A DNA stretch of 64,000 bases from Combretum micranthum (lineage: Eukaryota; Streptophyta; Magnoliopsida; Myrtales; Combretaceae): NCBI GenBank assembly GCA_024138025.1, contig JAMXBD010000816.1, positions 124,001-188,000 of the forward strand. The letters run 5' to 3'. The translations under genes were made by a program, and so were the position numbers. Shown here one piece after another: positions 1-11,198 of the stretch; the first letter of the stretch is position 1, and every line of letters begins with the position of its first letter. The notes under the pieces are model-generated. The model saw nothing but the letters and a program-made list of their open reading frames with translations. It was not told where the DNA came from and searched no databases.

Positions 1-1730
1 AGAGTGAGGAGCTGGAATTTCAGAATATTGTTCGGGGGCTTCGGTTGGAGAAACAGGATCAGGAACTTCTGTTGATGGAGCAGGCGAGTGAAAAACATGA
101 GGTTCAGAGGGTTCTTCAGTCCTAATTTCAGGAGTATGGTTGTTAAAAACAACCAAAATGGAGTCCATAAAAGTCTTTTTGAAATTTCCAAAAGATTGAT
201 CAAGGACTTCATTGAGCTCATAGGTAATTCCAGAAAGTGAGCTTTCTCCTGGTGGTCTTGTAGGAATTGAATCACTCTCTGATTCAATCTCTGAATCACT
301 CTCTCCTTGAGTTCCTTTTCCTTCTCTAATTTCGAATTTCCCTCCTGTTCTGATCTTATATTTTTTTCTTTGATTTTCTTTGAATCTCCTCCTTCCCAAA
401 TCTCCTAGAAAAAGTCTTTTCAGCCTTATCACTCTTTGTACCTTGTTCATCCCTTTCATCTTTTTCGGACTCACTTTCTTCATCAAGAACTATCTCCCCC
501 TTAGAAATAGCTTTAATTTTCTTCCAATCAAAAGAAAATTTACTAAACTTTGGGTGCCTATACCATGTGCCATCCATCGTGAACCAGAATTTATCATAGA
601 CCATGATTCCCATGTACTTTAAATTGATTTCTCTAATCTTTTTCAAGGAATTGGATTCTGGAAATGTTTTGGCAATGCAATCTTTTTATATTTGAAAAGA
701 TGCATTAACAAGTTGCCATATGGTCTGTTTCTCCTAATCCTCCACATGTGTCTTAAGATCATCCTAGCCACATCAATATCTATTTTCTTCTTCATTGCTA
801 GAACTACAATGCCTTCCTCTTTTGACACAGTTGTAGTACTTCCATTCTTAGGCAATATGCAGTCCACAACAATTTTATGCAATAAATGCAAGATTAGTTC
901 AAATTGGTTGAGAAAACATCTTTCTCCAAAAATTCACCAACACCATCATTTAATTCTCGAAATAGAGCAGCTCTTCTAAAGTCATCAACCTTTCATTGTC
1001 TTTCAAATCCAACAGATCAAAACACTTTATCAAGTCTTTTCTAGATAGTGAGATAGACTTCCCTCTAACTTTTGATTTTAAGGACATATCTTCTAGCTGT
1101 TCTAAGTTTTCATAAAATTCTCCAACTACACGTCCATCCACAACATCCATGTTCTACAGATTTTCCTACAACCAATCCTATCTAGCCAGTGGTTCCAGAA
1201 AAAGCCATTATCTTTGAAAAACTTAAAGTCTACAAAAGCACATTCTAGTACCTTATTGCGTTGTAGCTTTATCTTTTTTTATTGGAGTTGTAGACACTTC
1301 TGCTTCTCGTTTCTTTTCGACTTCTTCTTGATTTCTTTCTCAACTTCCTTTGAGACCCTTCTTTTTCTTTCGTTTTTCCTTAGAGTCCTTCTTCGTCACT
1401 TTGCTTCATTCTTTCTTTTCCTTGGAAATTTCTTTTCGACTTCTTCTTTGTCCTCTAGAATGGTCTCTGTCTTGTGTTGGATTCTGAAAGAGATTCTGAT
1501 TCTTGTCTTTCGATGTGTTCATCTTGTTCCTTTTGCATTGTTTGATCCTTAACTCCCATTTCTTCTTCAAATTTCGTCCTTCTTTCACGAGAAGTTCCTT
1601 TATTTGTGATTGTTTGGGGTTCTGATTCGGAATCAGATGATTCTTCTTGAATTGATATAGGAGAGGTTTGTTTGGTTTTCTTGCTTTTTGGTCCCATGAA
1701 TGCAAGACGAGTGGATTTTCTTGGAGGCAT
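1..1730 (-). pseudogene. Sirevirus ORF3 (env-like / plant-transposon-protein type), degraded
   Basis: A third coding region follows pol. The best start is the Met at 1730-1728 (MPPRKSTRLAF), about 220 bp beyond the pol stop at 1951-1953. It has a Ser/Glu-rich N-terminal part and a very Lys/Glu-rich stretch (about 1210-1450). Next comes a globular part with VVGEFYENL and VRGKSISLSRKDL (about 1040-1120), a segment with ILPKNGS and MWRIRRNRPYGNL (about 720-850), and a part with YDKFWFTMDGTWYRHPKF (about 540-610). This resembles the uncharacterised 'putative plant transposon protein' domain of Sirevirus ORF3, often called env-like. I see no clear signal peptide or membrane segment. Several frameshifts and stops break it (for example near 1440, 1150, 950 and 643). 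Its C-terminus runs off the left edge. Confidence 0.7.
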
Positions 1731-1950
1731 TTGAATTCTAGGGTTTCTGATGCTAAACAATAATGGAGTGAAAGAATTTATTTGTGCATATTGTTTTTGA
1801 GGAATGTAAAGAGGTCTAAAAATTTTTGCTCTAAAAATTAAATACTGCGTTGATCTTTTCCCATAAAATAGGCGGCAAAATTCGTTTTCCCCTTTTTTAT
1901 TTTTTATTTTTGTTTTTATTATTTTTTTTAAAGCAGATGTTAATGAATAA

Positions 1951-4900
1951 TTATGAAAAAGGATTACACATACCTATTTCATTTCTTAAATACTCAAATC
2001 TATTTTTATCTAATGGTTTAGTAAAAATATCAGCATATTGATTTTCAGTTGATACAAATTCAATATTTATATTTCCTTTGCCACATGATCTCTAATAAAA
2101 TGATGTCTTATTTCTATATGTTTGATCTAGAATGATGTACTGGATTCTTTGTTAAATTGATTGCACTTTTGTTATCACATTTGATTGAGATATTATTATA
2201 TTTCAATCCATAATCTTGAAGTTGTTGTTTTATCAAAGAATTTGTGCACAGCAATTATTATTGAGACATATTCAGCTTCAACTGTTGATTAAAGCAACTG
2301 AATTTTGTTCTTTGAAGACCAAGAAATTAATTTGTCTCCTAAGAATTGACATGTACCAGAAGTACTTTTTCTATCTATCTTACATCCAGCATAATCAACA
2401 TTTGAATATCCATTTAGTTCAAAATTTTTATTTTTGGGGGTACCAAATTCCTAATTTTGTAGTGCATGCAATGTACTTGAAAATTCTTTTAACTGCATTT
2501 AAATGTTTTTCAGTTGGAACTACTTTGAATCTTAGCACAAATACATACAGAAAATAAAATATTGGTCTAGATGTAGTCAAATACAAAAGTGAACCAATCA
2601 AACTTCTATGTAGCTTTTCATTAACTTCGTACCTTGATGATCAAGATCTAACCTTGTAGAAGTACTCATTGGTGTGGCAACTTTTGTATTTCTTATCCAA
2701 ACTTCTTCAGCATTTGTTTGGTATATTTCTCTTGATGTATGAATATTCCATCTTTTGTTTGTTTGATTTGTAATCCAAAAAGAAATTTAGTTCACCATCA
2801 TTGACATTTCAAATTCAGCCTGCATAAATTCTTGCACAATTCTTGACAATATTATTCATTAGTTGAGCCAAATATAATGTCATCAACATATATTTGTACC
2901 ACTAATAATTCATCCTTATAATGCTTAATAAATAAGGTTGTATCAATTGTACCTCTTTGATATCCATTTGAGATAAGATACTCACTTAATCTCTCATACC
3001 AAGCCCTTGGTGCTTGTTTCAATCCATATAATGCTTTTCTTAACTTAAATACATGATCAAGCTTAATTGGATCTTCAAATCCAGGGGTTGTTCAACATAT
3101 ACTTCTTCTTTAATATAACCATTCAAAAATGCACTTTTTACATCCATTTGAAATAATTTGAAATCTTTATAACAAGCATAGGCAAGTAACAAACGTATAG
3201 CTTCAAGTCTAGCAACAGGTGCATAAGTTTCATCATAGTCTATGCCTTCTTCCTGTGAATAACCTTTTGCTACAAGCCTAGCTTTGTTTCTTACTATTTT
3301 TCCATTTTCATCTAATTTATTTTTATAAACCCATTTTGTTCCTATTATAGTTTTATCTTGAGGTCTAGGAACTAAATACCAAACATTATTTCTTTGAAAT
3401 TGATTTAGTTCATCTTGCATAGCTTCAATCCAATTATTATCATTTAAGGCTTCATTAATATTACTAGGTTCTATTTCAGACAACATTGCATAATGATTTT
3501 CAATGTCTTGTAACTTAGATCTAGTTTTTGTTCCAGATTCTATATCACCAATGATTAACTCAGGGGGATGTGATGATTTGTATTTCCATGCTTTATCATT
3601 TCGTAATTCTGAAATGCTTTCTGCATTAGTTTCTGATTTATCAAGATCTAATATTTTCTCCGTAAGACTTCCTGCTTTTCCTTCTGTTTTATCATTTTCT
3701 AGAAACCTTTCATTTTTACCTTCTGACTTTCGTTTGAATTAGGTTAGTTCGTTATTTTCATTTGTAGTAAAAACACTTCATCATCTTCATTCTTTTGTTT
3801 CATCAATAAAACGTACATTAATGGATTCTTCAACCACTTTTGTTGATTTATTAAAGACACGATATGTTTTACTATTTTGTGAATATCCTAGAAAAATTGC
3901 TTCATCAGATCTTTCATCAAATTTTCCTAGATTACTTGTATTCTTTTTCACAAAACATTTACAACCAAATACATGAAAATATGAAACAGATGGTCTTTTT
4001 CACGAAATAATTCATAAGATGTTTTAGTTGTTTTAGGTCTTACATAGATCTATTTATTATATAACAATCAGTTGCAACAGCTTCTGCCCAAAAATATTCA
4101 GCTATTTTACATTCATTCAACATTGAACGGGTCATTTCTTGTATAGTCCTATTCTTTCTTTCTACTACTCCGTTTTGTTGAGGTGTGTAGGGTGCTGAAA
4201 AATTATGATTTATTCCATATTCTTCACAAAAGGAAATAAATAAAGCATTATCAAATTCTGTTCCATGATCAGTTCTTAAAGAAATAATAGAAAAACCTTT
4301 TTCATTTTGTATTTGTTTTGCAAATCTTTGAAACATTTCAAAAGTATCTGATTTATGTTTTAGAAAGAACACCCATGTATATCTAGAAAAATCATCTACT
4401 ATTACAAGTCCATATTTGCTTCCTCCTAGACTTGACACTCTAGTTGGTCCAAATAAATCAAGGTGTAATAGTTCAAGAGGTCTTTTTGTTGTAATCACAT
4501 TTATACTTTTATGTGAAACTGAAATCATTTTGTTTTTTAAGCAAGTTGAACATTTCACATCATTCTTTATATTGATTTTAGGCAAACCAACAACTAGATT
4601 CTTTTTAGATAATTTTTCTAATTGATTAAAGTTTACATGACCAAGTTTCTTATGCCACGTGTGAATATTATCATTCATAGATAGAAAACAAAATTCAACA
4701 TTCATCTCAGAGGTGTTATAAGATATATGTTCCTTTTTCTAAAACCTTCAAACAACTTTATTCCTTCGGTATTATAAGCAAAACATTTATTTTTCTCAAA
4801 AGTCATCTTATATCCTTTGTCACATAACTGACTTATGCTCAAGAGATTGTGTTTTAATCCTTTTACTAATGAAACATTTTCTATTAAATATGGAGGATGA

Positions 4901-5070
4901 CCAATAGTACCTGTTCCAATTATCTTACCACGGTTGTCGTCTCCAAATCTTACATATCCTCTATCTTTCCATACTATGTTAGTGAACAAGGACGCATCAC
5001 CCGTCATATGGCCTGAACATCCACTATCTAAGTACCATGTTCCTTTTATCTTGGTTCCTTGTTCCTGCAA
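1951..5070 (-). pseudogene. pol: Sirevirus-like pol (protease-integrase-RT-RNase H), broken
   Basis: Copia-type polyprotein on the minus strand. Protease: WYLDSGCSGHM near 5020-5035. Integrase: HHCC zinc region (HKKLGH...CSTCLKNK, about 4550-4660), catalytic core with DLFGP, VDDFSRYTW, RTDHGTEFDN and NGVVERKNRT (about 4130-4470). Linker and [42 protein letters not shown] (3100-3330) and the YVDD box at 2879-2890. RNase H ends with ADIFTKPL (2011-2034) and stops at 1951-1953. The frame is broken near 4040, 3486 and 3040 and between RT and RNase H, so no full polyprotein can be made. Domain order and motifs make the class call safe. Confidence 0.93.
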
Positions 5071-5086
5071 TTACACATAAAAGCGA

Positions 5087-6923
5087 TCAAACCTTTTTAG
5101 GAACCCAAACATACTTGGGTCCTTGATAAGACAAGCTCGTTTTATCTTTTTCTTTAACTTGATATGTACTGAGCTTGTTTCTTTTGTAGAAGCAATATTT
5201 TTCTATATGACCAACTTTATTACAAAAGAAACATGCATAAGAATGTGAATGATACCTTTTATTTACCTGGTTATTATAGTTTCTTCTTGGAAACTTATCA
5301 TTGTATCCGTACCTGTGGTTCTGCCATACCTTCTGCTTTGATAATTTTGAGAAAATACCCTCTGAAAGAGCCTCTGCTTTCATTTTTCATATTTTTCTTT
5401 ATAGATGAATTGACAGATTTTTTATCCATGTTTTCCTTTGACTTAACAAATACAGTTTTCTTAATATTTGCTGAGCTATCATTACCATATCCAAGTCCAT
5501 GTTTGATAAAGGACGGTCTTTGACTTCCAATCAACATACTTAGTTTTTCTTCACTTTCATTAAATTTATTGAACGTATTCTTAATCTCTTTTGATAACAC
5601 ATCTACTCTACTTGTCAATGCCTTAATCTCATTTTCCAAAGTATTCTTTTCCTTCCTTAATGTTTCAGATTTGACATATAATTTTTCATTGTCATTTTTC
5701 AAAATATCATTTTCATCCATGAGAAGCTTGTTAGTTTGACTTAATACTTCTTTCTCATTTTTCAAAGCTTTGTTTTCAGTATCTAACTTTGAAATCTTTA
5801 CATCAGCCTTTTTAAGTGCCTTTAAAAGCTTTTTCATTTCAACATATATATCACTATCAAGCATATCAGATTCGGATTCTGAGTTTACCTCTGATGTAGC
5901 CATAAAACACAAATTGGCTTCTTCTTCGTCTTCACTTGTAGCTTCTGAATCAGGTTCTGATTCTCCAAGTCACTCCAAGTCGCCATCATAGCTTGACTTT
6001 TCTTTTTGAATTTCTTCATTTTCTTCTTTAAAACTGGACATTCATACTTGATGTGCCCTGGTTTTTTGCATTCGTAGCACACGATTTCTTTCTTTTCTCT
6101 CTTTTCTTCCTTTTCTTTGTAGTTTCTTCCTGCATCGAACTTATTAGACTTACTGAAATTTTTGAACTTCTTACCTTTCTTTATCAAATTGTTGAGTCTT
6201 CGTGCCAGCATACTGATGTTCTCTTCATCATTTTCTTCATCTGTATCGATCTCTTCAGAGATTTGTTTGGCCTTAAATGCAATGGCTTTTACATTGCTCT
6301 CTGGTTCTTCGGTTGTATGGAGATGAGACTCATACGCCATCAACTTCTCCCTCAATTGACTGAGTGAGAGCTTGTTCAAGTCTTGTGCTTCCTCAATTGC
6401 TGTCTTCTTAGCATCCCATGATTTTGGTAGTATACGCAACATTTTTCTAACAAGATCTGCATCTTCTAGTTTCTTGCCAAGAGATGTTAGTTCATTTGTA
6501 ATTGAAGTAAAACGATTGAAAGCATCTTTGATTTTTTCATCGGGTTTAATCTTGAACAATTCATAACGTTGAAGTAAGGCATTAATTTTGGTTTCCTTAA
6601 TTGTGTTAGTTCCTTCATAGGTCTCTGAAAGTGTATCCCATATTTCTTTTGCCGTATTACAAGAAGAAATTAAGTAGAATTCAGAAGGAGCAATAGTAGT
6701 AAGTAGAATATTCTTAGCCTTATTGTTCTTCTCTATGAATTTCTTGTCGTCAAGGTCAGCACTTCTCCTTCAGTTAGCGTTATCACATGATCACCATTTG
6801 AAATCACCTGCCAAGAATCAAAATCATTAGCTTTTATATATGTGGACATTCGCATCTTCCAATATGCAAAGTTCGAGCCATCAAAGTAAGGAGCTTTGTT
6901 GATTGTATGTTATTATCACCCAT
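5087..6923 (-). pseudogene. gag: Sirevirus-like gag with two CCHC knuckles and a coiled coil
   Basis: Nucleocapsid/capsid gene. The likely start is the ATG at 6923-6921, 38 bases inside the PBS. The N-terminal copia Gag motif (YFDGSNFAYWKMRM type) is out of frame with this Met after about ten codons, pointing to a 1-base indel. The UBN2-like part has NALLQRYELF and RFTSITNELTSLGK. First zinc knuckle CYECKKPGHIKYEC lies at about 6038-6082. A long heptad-rich coiled coil (ADVKISKLDTENKALKNEK and on) covers about 5570-5830. A second knuckle, CFFCNKVGHIEKYC, lies at about 5191-5236. The coiled coil between knuckles suits Sirevirus Gag. Frameshifts occur near 6750, 5900 and 5380. Confidence 0.88.
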
Positions 6924-6960
6924 TTTCCAATAGATCACTCAATTTAAGTAAATGAGTACT

Positions 6961-6972
6961 GCTCTGATACCA
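6961..6972 (-). promoter_or_regulatory. Primer-binding site (initiator tRNA-Met) of the Sirevirus-like element
   Basis: The plus strand reads gctctgatacca; its complement TGGTATCAGAGC is the standard site for priming minus-strand DNA synthesis by initiator tRNA-Met. It lies 2 bases from the inner LTR edge (6975), as expected. Confidence 0.93.
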
Positions 6973-6974
6973 AT

Positions 6975-8597
6975 TGTTGGTCCCAAAAATAACCAAGAGG
7001 GGGGTGAATTGGTTAATAAAAAAAATTCTTTTAAGTAAACTTTATCAAATTCACCAACTTGATTAATCAAACAAAAATGGGTTTTCAAATCTTTAAAATA
7101 ATAACTTTAATAAAATTGTTTTATCGATAATGCGGAAGCAAACAAGTCTAATTTCTATAACAATTGTTAAGCTCAATCAAGAATATATGGCAAAATTTTA
7201 GTCTTGATTTAGTCTCTGCTTTTTAATTCTTGTAACAATTAGTCTCTGAAACAATCTCTGAAACAAGTTACGATAAACACAAACAAGTAACTATATACGA
7301 AAATTAAAGAGAGTAAGGTAGAAGAATTTGCAAAGCTATTTATAGAGGTTCCGCCTTGAGCGTCAGTCCTCTCTTCCAGCACCAAGCCGGGGATCCGGTT
7401 GTCTTTACCGGTATGTTCCACTATCCAAGAACAAATCAATGTTACAAGTTGTCTTTTGCCAAAGCACTTGGCTACAAATGCACTCAGTTTGATCTTCCTA
7501 GCTTCCTTCAAGCTAACATCAACTTACTGAGTCTACTTGTAACTCTCAATCTCACAAGGATTAAACAAATCAAATTGAGGAAATAATGATAAAATATCCT
7601 CTAATATTTCGGTACAAATGAAAGTGAAAGTGACAGTTTTTGCTTGTAAGCTTTGATCGTATTTATCTTCTTTTTCGTGTTCTCTGTTTCAAGTATCATC
7701 TTCGTTTGATCATGCCTTTTATTCACACATTCTCAAGCGGTTGGAACGTTCAAAATTGGATAAGCTTGATAATCTTCTAACGGCTAAATCATTGGAATAG
7801 ATAAGCTTGATCCCTTCCTTTTCTGCTTCTAATTCGGATGACTTGCTGATAGAGTCTTCTTTCATTTGAAAATTTGAAAATCTTCGAGTTGTTTGTTCCA
7901 GACGTCTTCCATCAAGATAAGGATAAGAAAACTTGTTGTTATCTTGGTGTGTGATCTTAATCTGAAAAAATCCCACGAAAATAGCAACAAAAACAAACCA
8001 ATTTTCTTGAGACATAATTCTTATGATATTCTCTCATAGATATGTTTCCTTATTTTTCCGTATACTTAGTAGAATCTTCAGACATTATTGTAAGTACTTC
8101 ATATTATGCACACTAACTTTCTTTTCAAGTGCAATATGTAGTATGTTCTTCAATTGTTCTTGAAAATCATCTCCATTTCGAATTTATTCCCCTTTGGATA
8201 TTAAACCAACTTTGTGGAACATTATTGAATGTATTTCCCAAATACAATCACTTTGGTGCTAGGTCTTCATATCCATTATATATTATAATTCTTGTGAAAT
8301 GCCTTCTGAAAAAGTTTCTGAGTGTCTATTCTTGCTTAATAACCTTCCTTGAATACTCTCTGAAATATCCTCTGAGTTTGTACTTTTTGTAAAGTATCCA
8401 CGCAACATGTTAGTTTGCTCTCTGAAATTGTTTCTGCTTTTTCTGCTCTTGAAAATACTTTCTGATTGGTATTTTCTTGTAAAACATTTTCATAAGAACT
8501 TGACATACAATACACTTGTTAGTTAACATGTAACTCTTTTTGTTATCATCGAAATCCAAATAATGAGAATACTACTATCATAATAATATTACTAACA
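6975..8597 (-). mobile_element. 5' LTR of the Sirevirus-like element
   Basis: 1623 bp bounded by TGTTGG on the left and CTAACA on the right (TG...CA on either strand). The inner edge abuts the PBS; the outer edge is placed because 8598 onward is homologous to 26928 onward. The U5 end carries the ACCAAGAGGGGGG stretch common at Sirevirus LTR ends. A TATA box lies at 7336-7345. The LTR is rich in short ctctga-type repeats. The only reading frames inside it are short and unremarkable. Confidence 0.88.
7336..7345 (-). promoter_or_regulatory. TATA box of the Sirevirus-like 5' LTR
   Basis: The minus strand reads CTATAAATAG, about 1250 bp into the LTR from its outer edge. This would place U3 at about 8597-7346 and R/U5 at about 7310-6975. 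The position and perfect core fit an LTR promoter, but no start site can be proven from sequence. Confidence 0.6.
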
Positions 8598-9968
8598 GGC
8601 AGCCTTCATTTTATGCCGGCGGCTTCGAGCCGGTGTAGAATGCAACTCCAATTTTCCAAAAATTGCCAAGAGGTACACGGGGCTGGTCCACGCCCGTGAA
8701 TACCCCAAACACCGGCAGCGTATCCATGTATGCTGGCAGCTTTTAATCCTACGCTGGTGGCCTTAAGCCCGGCGTTAAAAATTATGATTATGTTCCCATT
8801 CCACACCACCCCTAAGCCGCCGACGTTGGGATCCCAGTAGCCGGCGTACATTTTGGAAAATGAACATTGGCAGACTCTTCCAGTGAAAGCCGACAGTGTT
8901 CAAACGGCTTTAAGAAATTTGATTCTGTTCACTTCCAACACCGCCTATAAGCCGACGGCGTAGAAGTGCCAGATGCCGGCGTACGTTCAAATTTAAGTCT
9001 ATACGAAAATATTTTTGGTTTCCCCTGTTTTATTACAAAAAGTTATTCACTTCAAAATTTCTCCAAACTCAATCTAATCTTTCCAAAGTTTGTTATATGA
9101 TCCAAACACTATCCTAACAACCTAAATTCTACTCCTAATCACCAAAACACCAATCACACTTCAAATTCACTTCACAATTACTCAATCCTTCAATCTTCCC
9201 AAAACACTCATCCTCACACTTCAACACTCATATAAGATATACACTACCACTCCTCTAGCCATGTAATCCTATTCAAACTATCATCAATGCACCAAATCAA
9301 TCCCACACCAATTAGTACATAAAATTCATTTTTATCTAACCTTTACAAACAAACATAATATAGAACATAAAATAAAAAGATTAAGCTTGCATTTAACTTA
9401 CATGACTAATTCTTGGCTTGGAATGATGTTTAAATCCAAAAGCTTGTAATTGATCTTGGCTTAGGGTTTAAGATTTTGAGATGGGAAAGGAATAAAGAAA
9501 GGAAATAAAAGAAAGGAAAATTCGTATGGGGAAATAGGACTGCCAAAAAAGGGTCCAAAACTTGTCTAAAAAGAGTCAATACTCATCCAAAATTTGTCTT
9601 GAGGGGCATATTTGACCTAAGATTAATTTGAGTTAATTTCAAATGCATTTGACTTGGATTTAGGCTTAGAAAGTAGACTTAAATTTTGTAAAATTTATGT
9701 CATTAATCTTAAGCAATTCAAAAGTAATTTTATTAAATTCTAAACATAACACATACATATTAATTTGCAAAAGACACATTTATTCATTACACTATACACA
9801 CATTTATACATGTAATACAAAAATATTAATTTCATTATACTATACACATACAAAATAGCACATGTCTAACACATCTACCAATTATATTATCCAAGCACAC
9901 ATATACCTATATATATTACATTTCAATAACACCTTAATATGTAAATTAAGGAATTCATAGCTATTTCA
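8598..9968 (-). mobile_element. 3' LTR (inner part) of the Tekay-like element
   Basis: The first ~586 bp match 26928-27512 of the 5' LTR closely, with scattered substitutions. The inner end is set at 9968 because the minus strand then reads a purine tract followed by TGAAATAG. The remaining ~1.3 kb of the LTR should lie beyond the Sirevirus insertion, left of base 1. The segment 8610-8990 is rich in GCCGGC and CCGG motifs, unlike the AT-rich remainder. No gene is seen here. Confidence 0.8.
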
Positions 9969-9981
9969 TTCTCTCCTCCTT
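9969..9981 (-). promoter_or_regulatory. Polypurine tract of the Tekay-like element
   Basis: The minus strand reads AAGGAGGAGAGAA directly before the LTR start TGAAATAG. It lies about 40 bp past the integrase/chromodomain stop codon. This is the usual place for plus-strand primer formation. Confidence 0.75.
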
Positions 9982-10020
9982 CAAAAAGTTTCGTCCTTGA
10001 AACTTAGCTTACCTTAAACA

Positions 10021-11198
10021 CTATTCAAATAGCTCAAGGTACTTTTGCTTCATTTCATCCTTGGGCTCCCATGTTGCTTCTCTCTCGGTTTGTCCTGTCC
10101 ACAAAACCTTCACATAAGGAATTATTTTTCTCCTCAATACTTTATCAATTCTATCCAGGACTTTGATCGGCTTCTCAACTGTGCTCAAATTCGGTTGAAC
10201 CTCTGGTTGATGGGTAGAAATGATAGCTTTGGGATCTAATATACATTTTCGAAGTTGTGACACATGGAATACATCATGCACTTTCGATAAATTTGGTGGT
10301 AGAGCTAATCGATAAGCTAATGGTCTAATTCTTTCTAGAATCTCATATAGACCAATATATCTTGGATTCAATTTGCCTCTAGCTCCAAATCTAATAATCC
10401 CTTTTGTTGGAGAAATTTTAAGAAACACATGGTCGCCAACTTGAAACTTCAATGGTCTTCTTCTCATGTTAGCATAGCTTTTATACCGATCTTGAGCCAT
10501 TTTCATCCTTTGTTTAACTACTTGGATTTTATCCACTGCTTGTTGTACCAATTCTAGACCTAAAATAGCTCTTTCCCCAACTTCGTCTTAGTGTATTGGA
10601 GATCTGTATTTCCTACCATAAAGTGCTTCGTAGGGTGCCATCTGAATTGTGGCTTGGAAACTATTGTTGTAGGCAAATTCAACAAGTGGCAAATAAGTAT
10701 CCCACTTATTGCCAAAATCTAGAGCACATGCTCTAAGTATATCTTCCAAGATTTGAATCGTTCTTTCCGATTGCCCGTCTGTCTGTGGATGAAATGCAGT
10801 ACTAAACTAAAGTTGAGTACCTAAAGCAGCATGTAGACTTTTCCAAAACTGGCTGACAAAGCGAGAATCTCGATTAGAAGTAAATGTCTTTGGAATTCCA
10901 TGTAATCTCACTATTTCTTTGATATAGATATGTGCCATCCTTTCTAAGGAATCTCCAACCCTCAAAGGTATGAAATGAGCCAATTTCGTTAATCTATCCA
11001 CGATTACCCAAATAACTTCATATTTGGCAATAGTCTTGGGTAAAGCCGATATGAAATCCATAGTGATATCATCCCATTTCCATTCAGGTATGGATAAATG
11101 TTGAAGTTCTCCTCCGAGTCGTTGATGCTCGATTCTTATTTGTTGACAAGTCAAACACTTGGAAACATATTGAGCAATATCTCTCTTCAAACCTTCCC
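10021..11198 (-). pseudogene. pol: Tekay-like integrase with C-terminal chromodomain, with stops
   Basis: Zinc-binding CLTCQQ (about 11140), then the catalytic core with WDDITMDFISALPK (about 11040-11090), VDRLTKLAHFIPL and a decayed second-Asp motif (TSNRDSRFVSQFW in place of SDRD..F). After it comes [15 protein letters not shown] (about 10750-10800) carrying the catalytic Glu. The C-terminal part has RRPLKFQVGDHVFLKISP, RYIGLYEILERI and VHDVFHVSQLRKC. The chromodomain is YVKVLWTGQTEREATWE (about 10065-10115), ending at ELFE and a stop at 10021. In-frame stops replace a conserved residue before the AFHPQ motif (about 10806), a Trp near 10588 and a Trp near 11200. The chromodomain of such integrases is known to steer insertion to heterochromatin. 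Confidence 0.9.

Larger units (their letters stand above)
1..8597 (-). mobile_element. Sirevirus-like Ty1/copia retrotransposon, 3' end off window
   Basis: Read on the minus strand, the order is 5' LTR, initiator-Met PBS, gag with coiled coil and CCHC knuckles, protease, integrase, RT, RNase H and an extra ORF after pol. Integrase before RT is the copia order; the extra ORF and coiled-coil Gag fit the Sirevirus (SIRE/Maximus) lineage. The 3' LTR must lie left of base 1. It is inserted in a Tekay-like LTR: the sequence from 8598 (ggcagcc...) continues in the other Tekay LTR from 26928, where the insertion is absent. All its ORFs contain frameshifts or stops. Confidence 0.9.

Noticed and set aside
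8606..8851. Minus-strand open frame conserved in both Tekay LTRs (also 26941-27180)
   Set aside because: It lies in the GC-rich palindromic LTR block, where stops are rare by composition. The two copies are LTR duplicates, so conservation is not independent. No protein motif is present.
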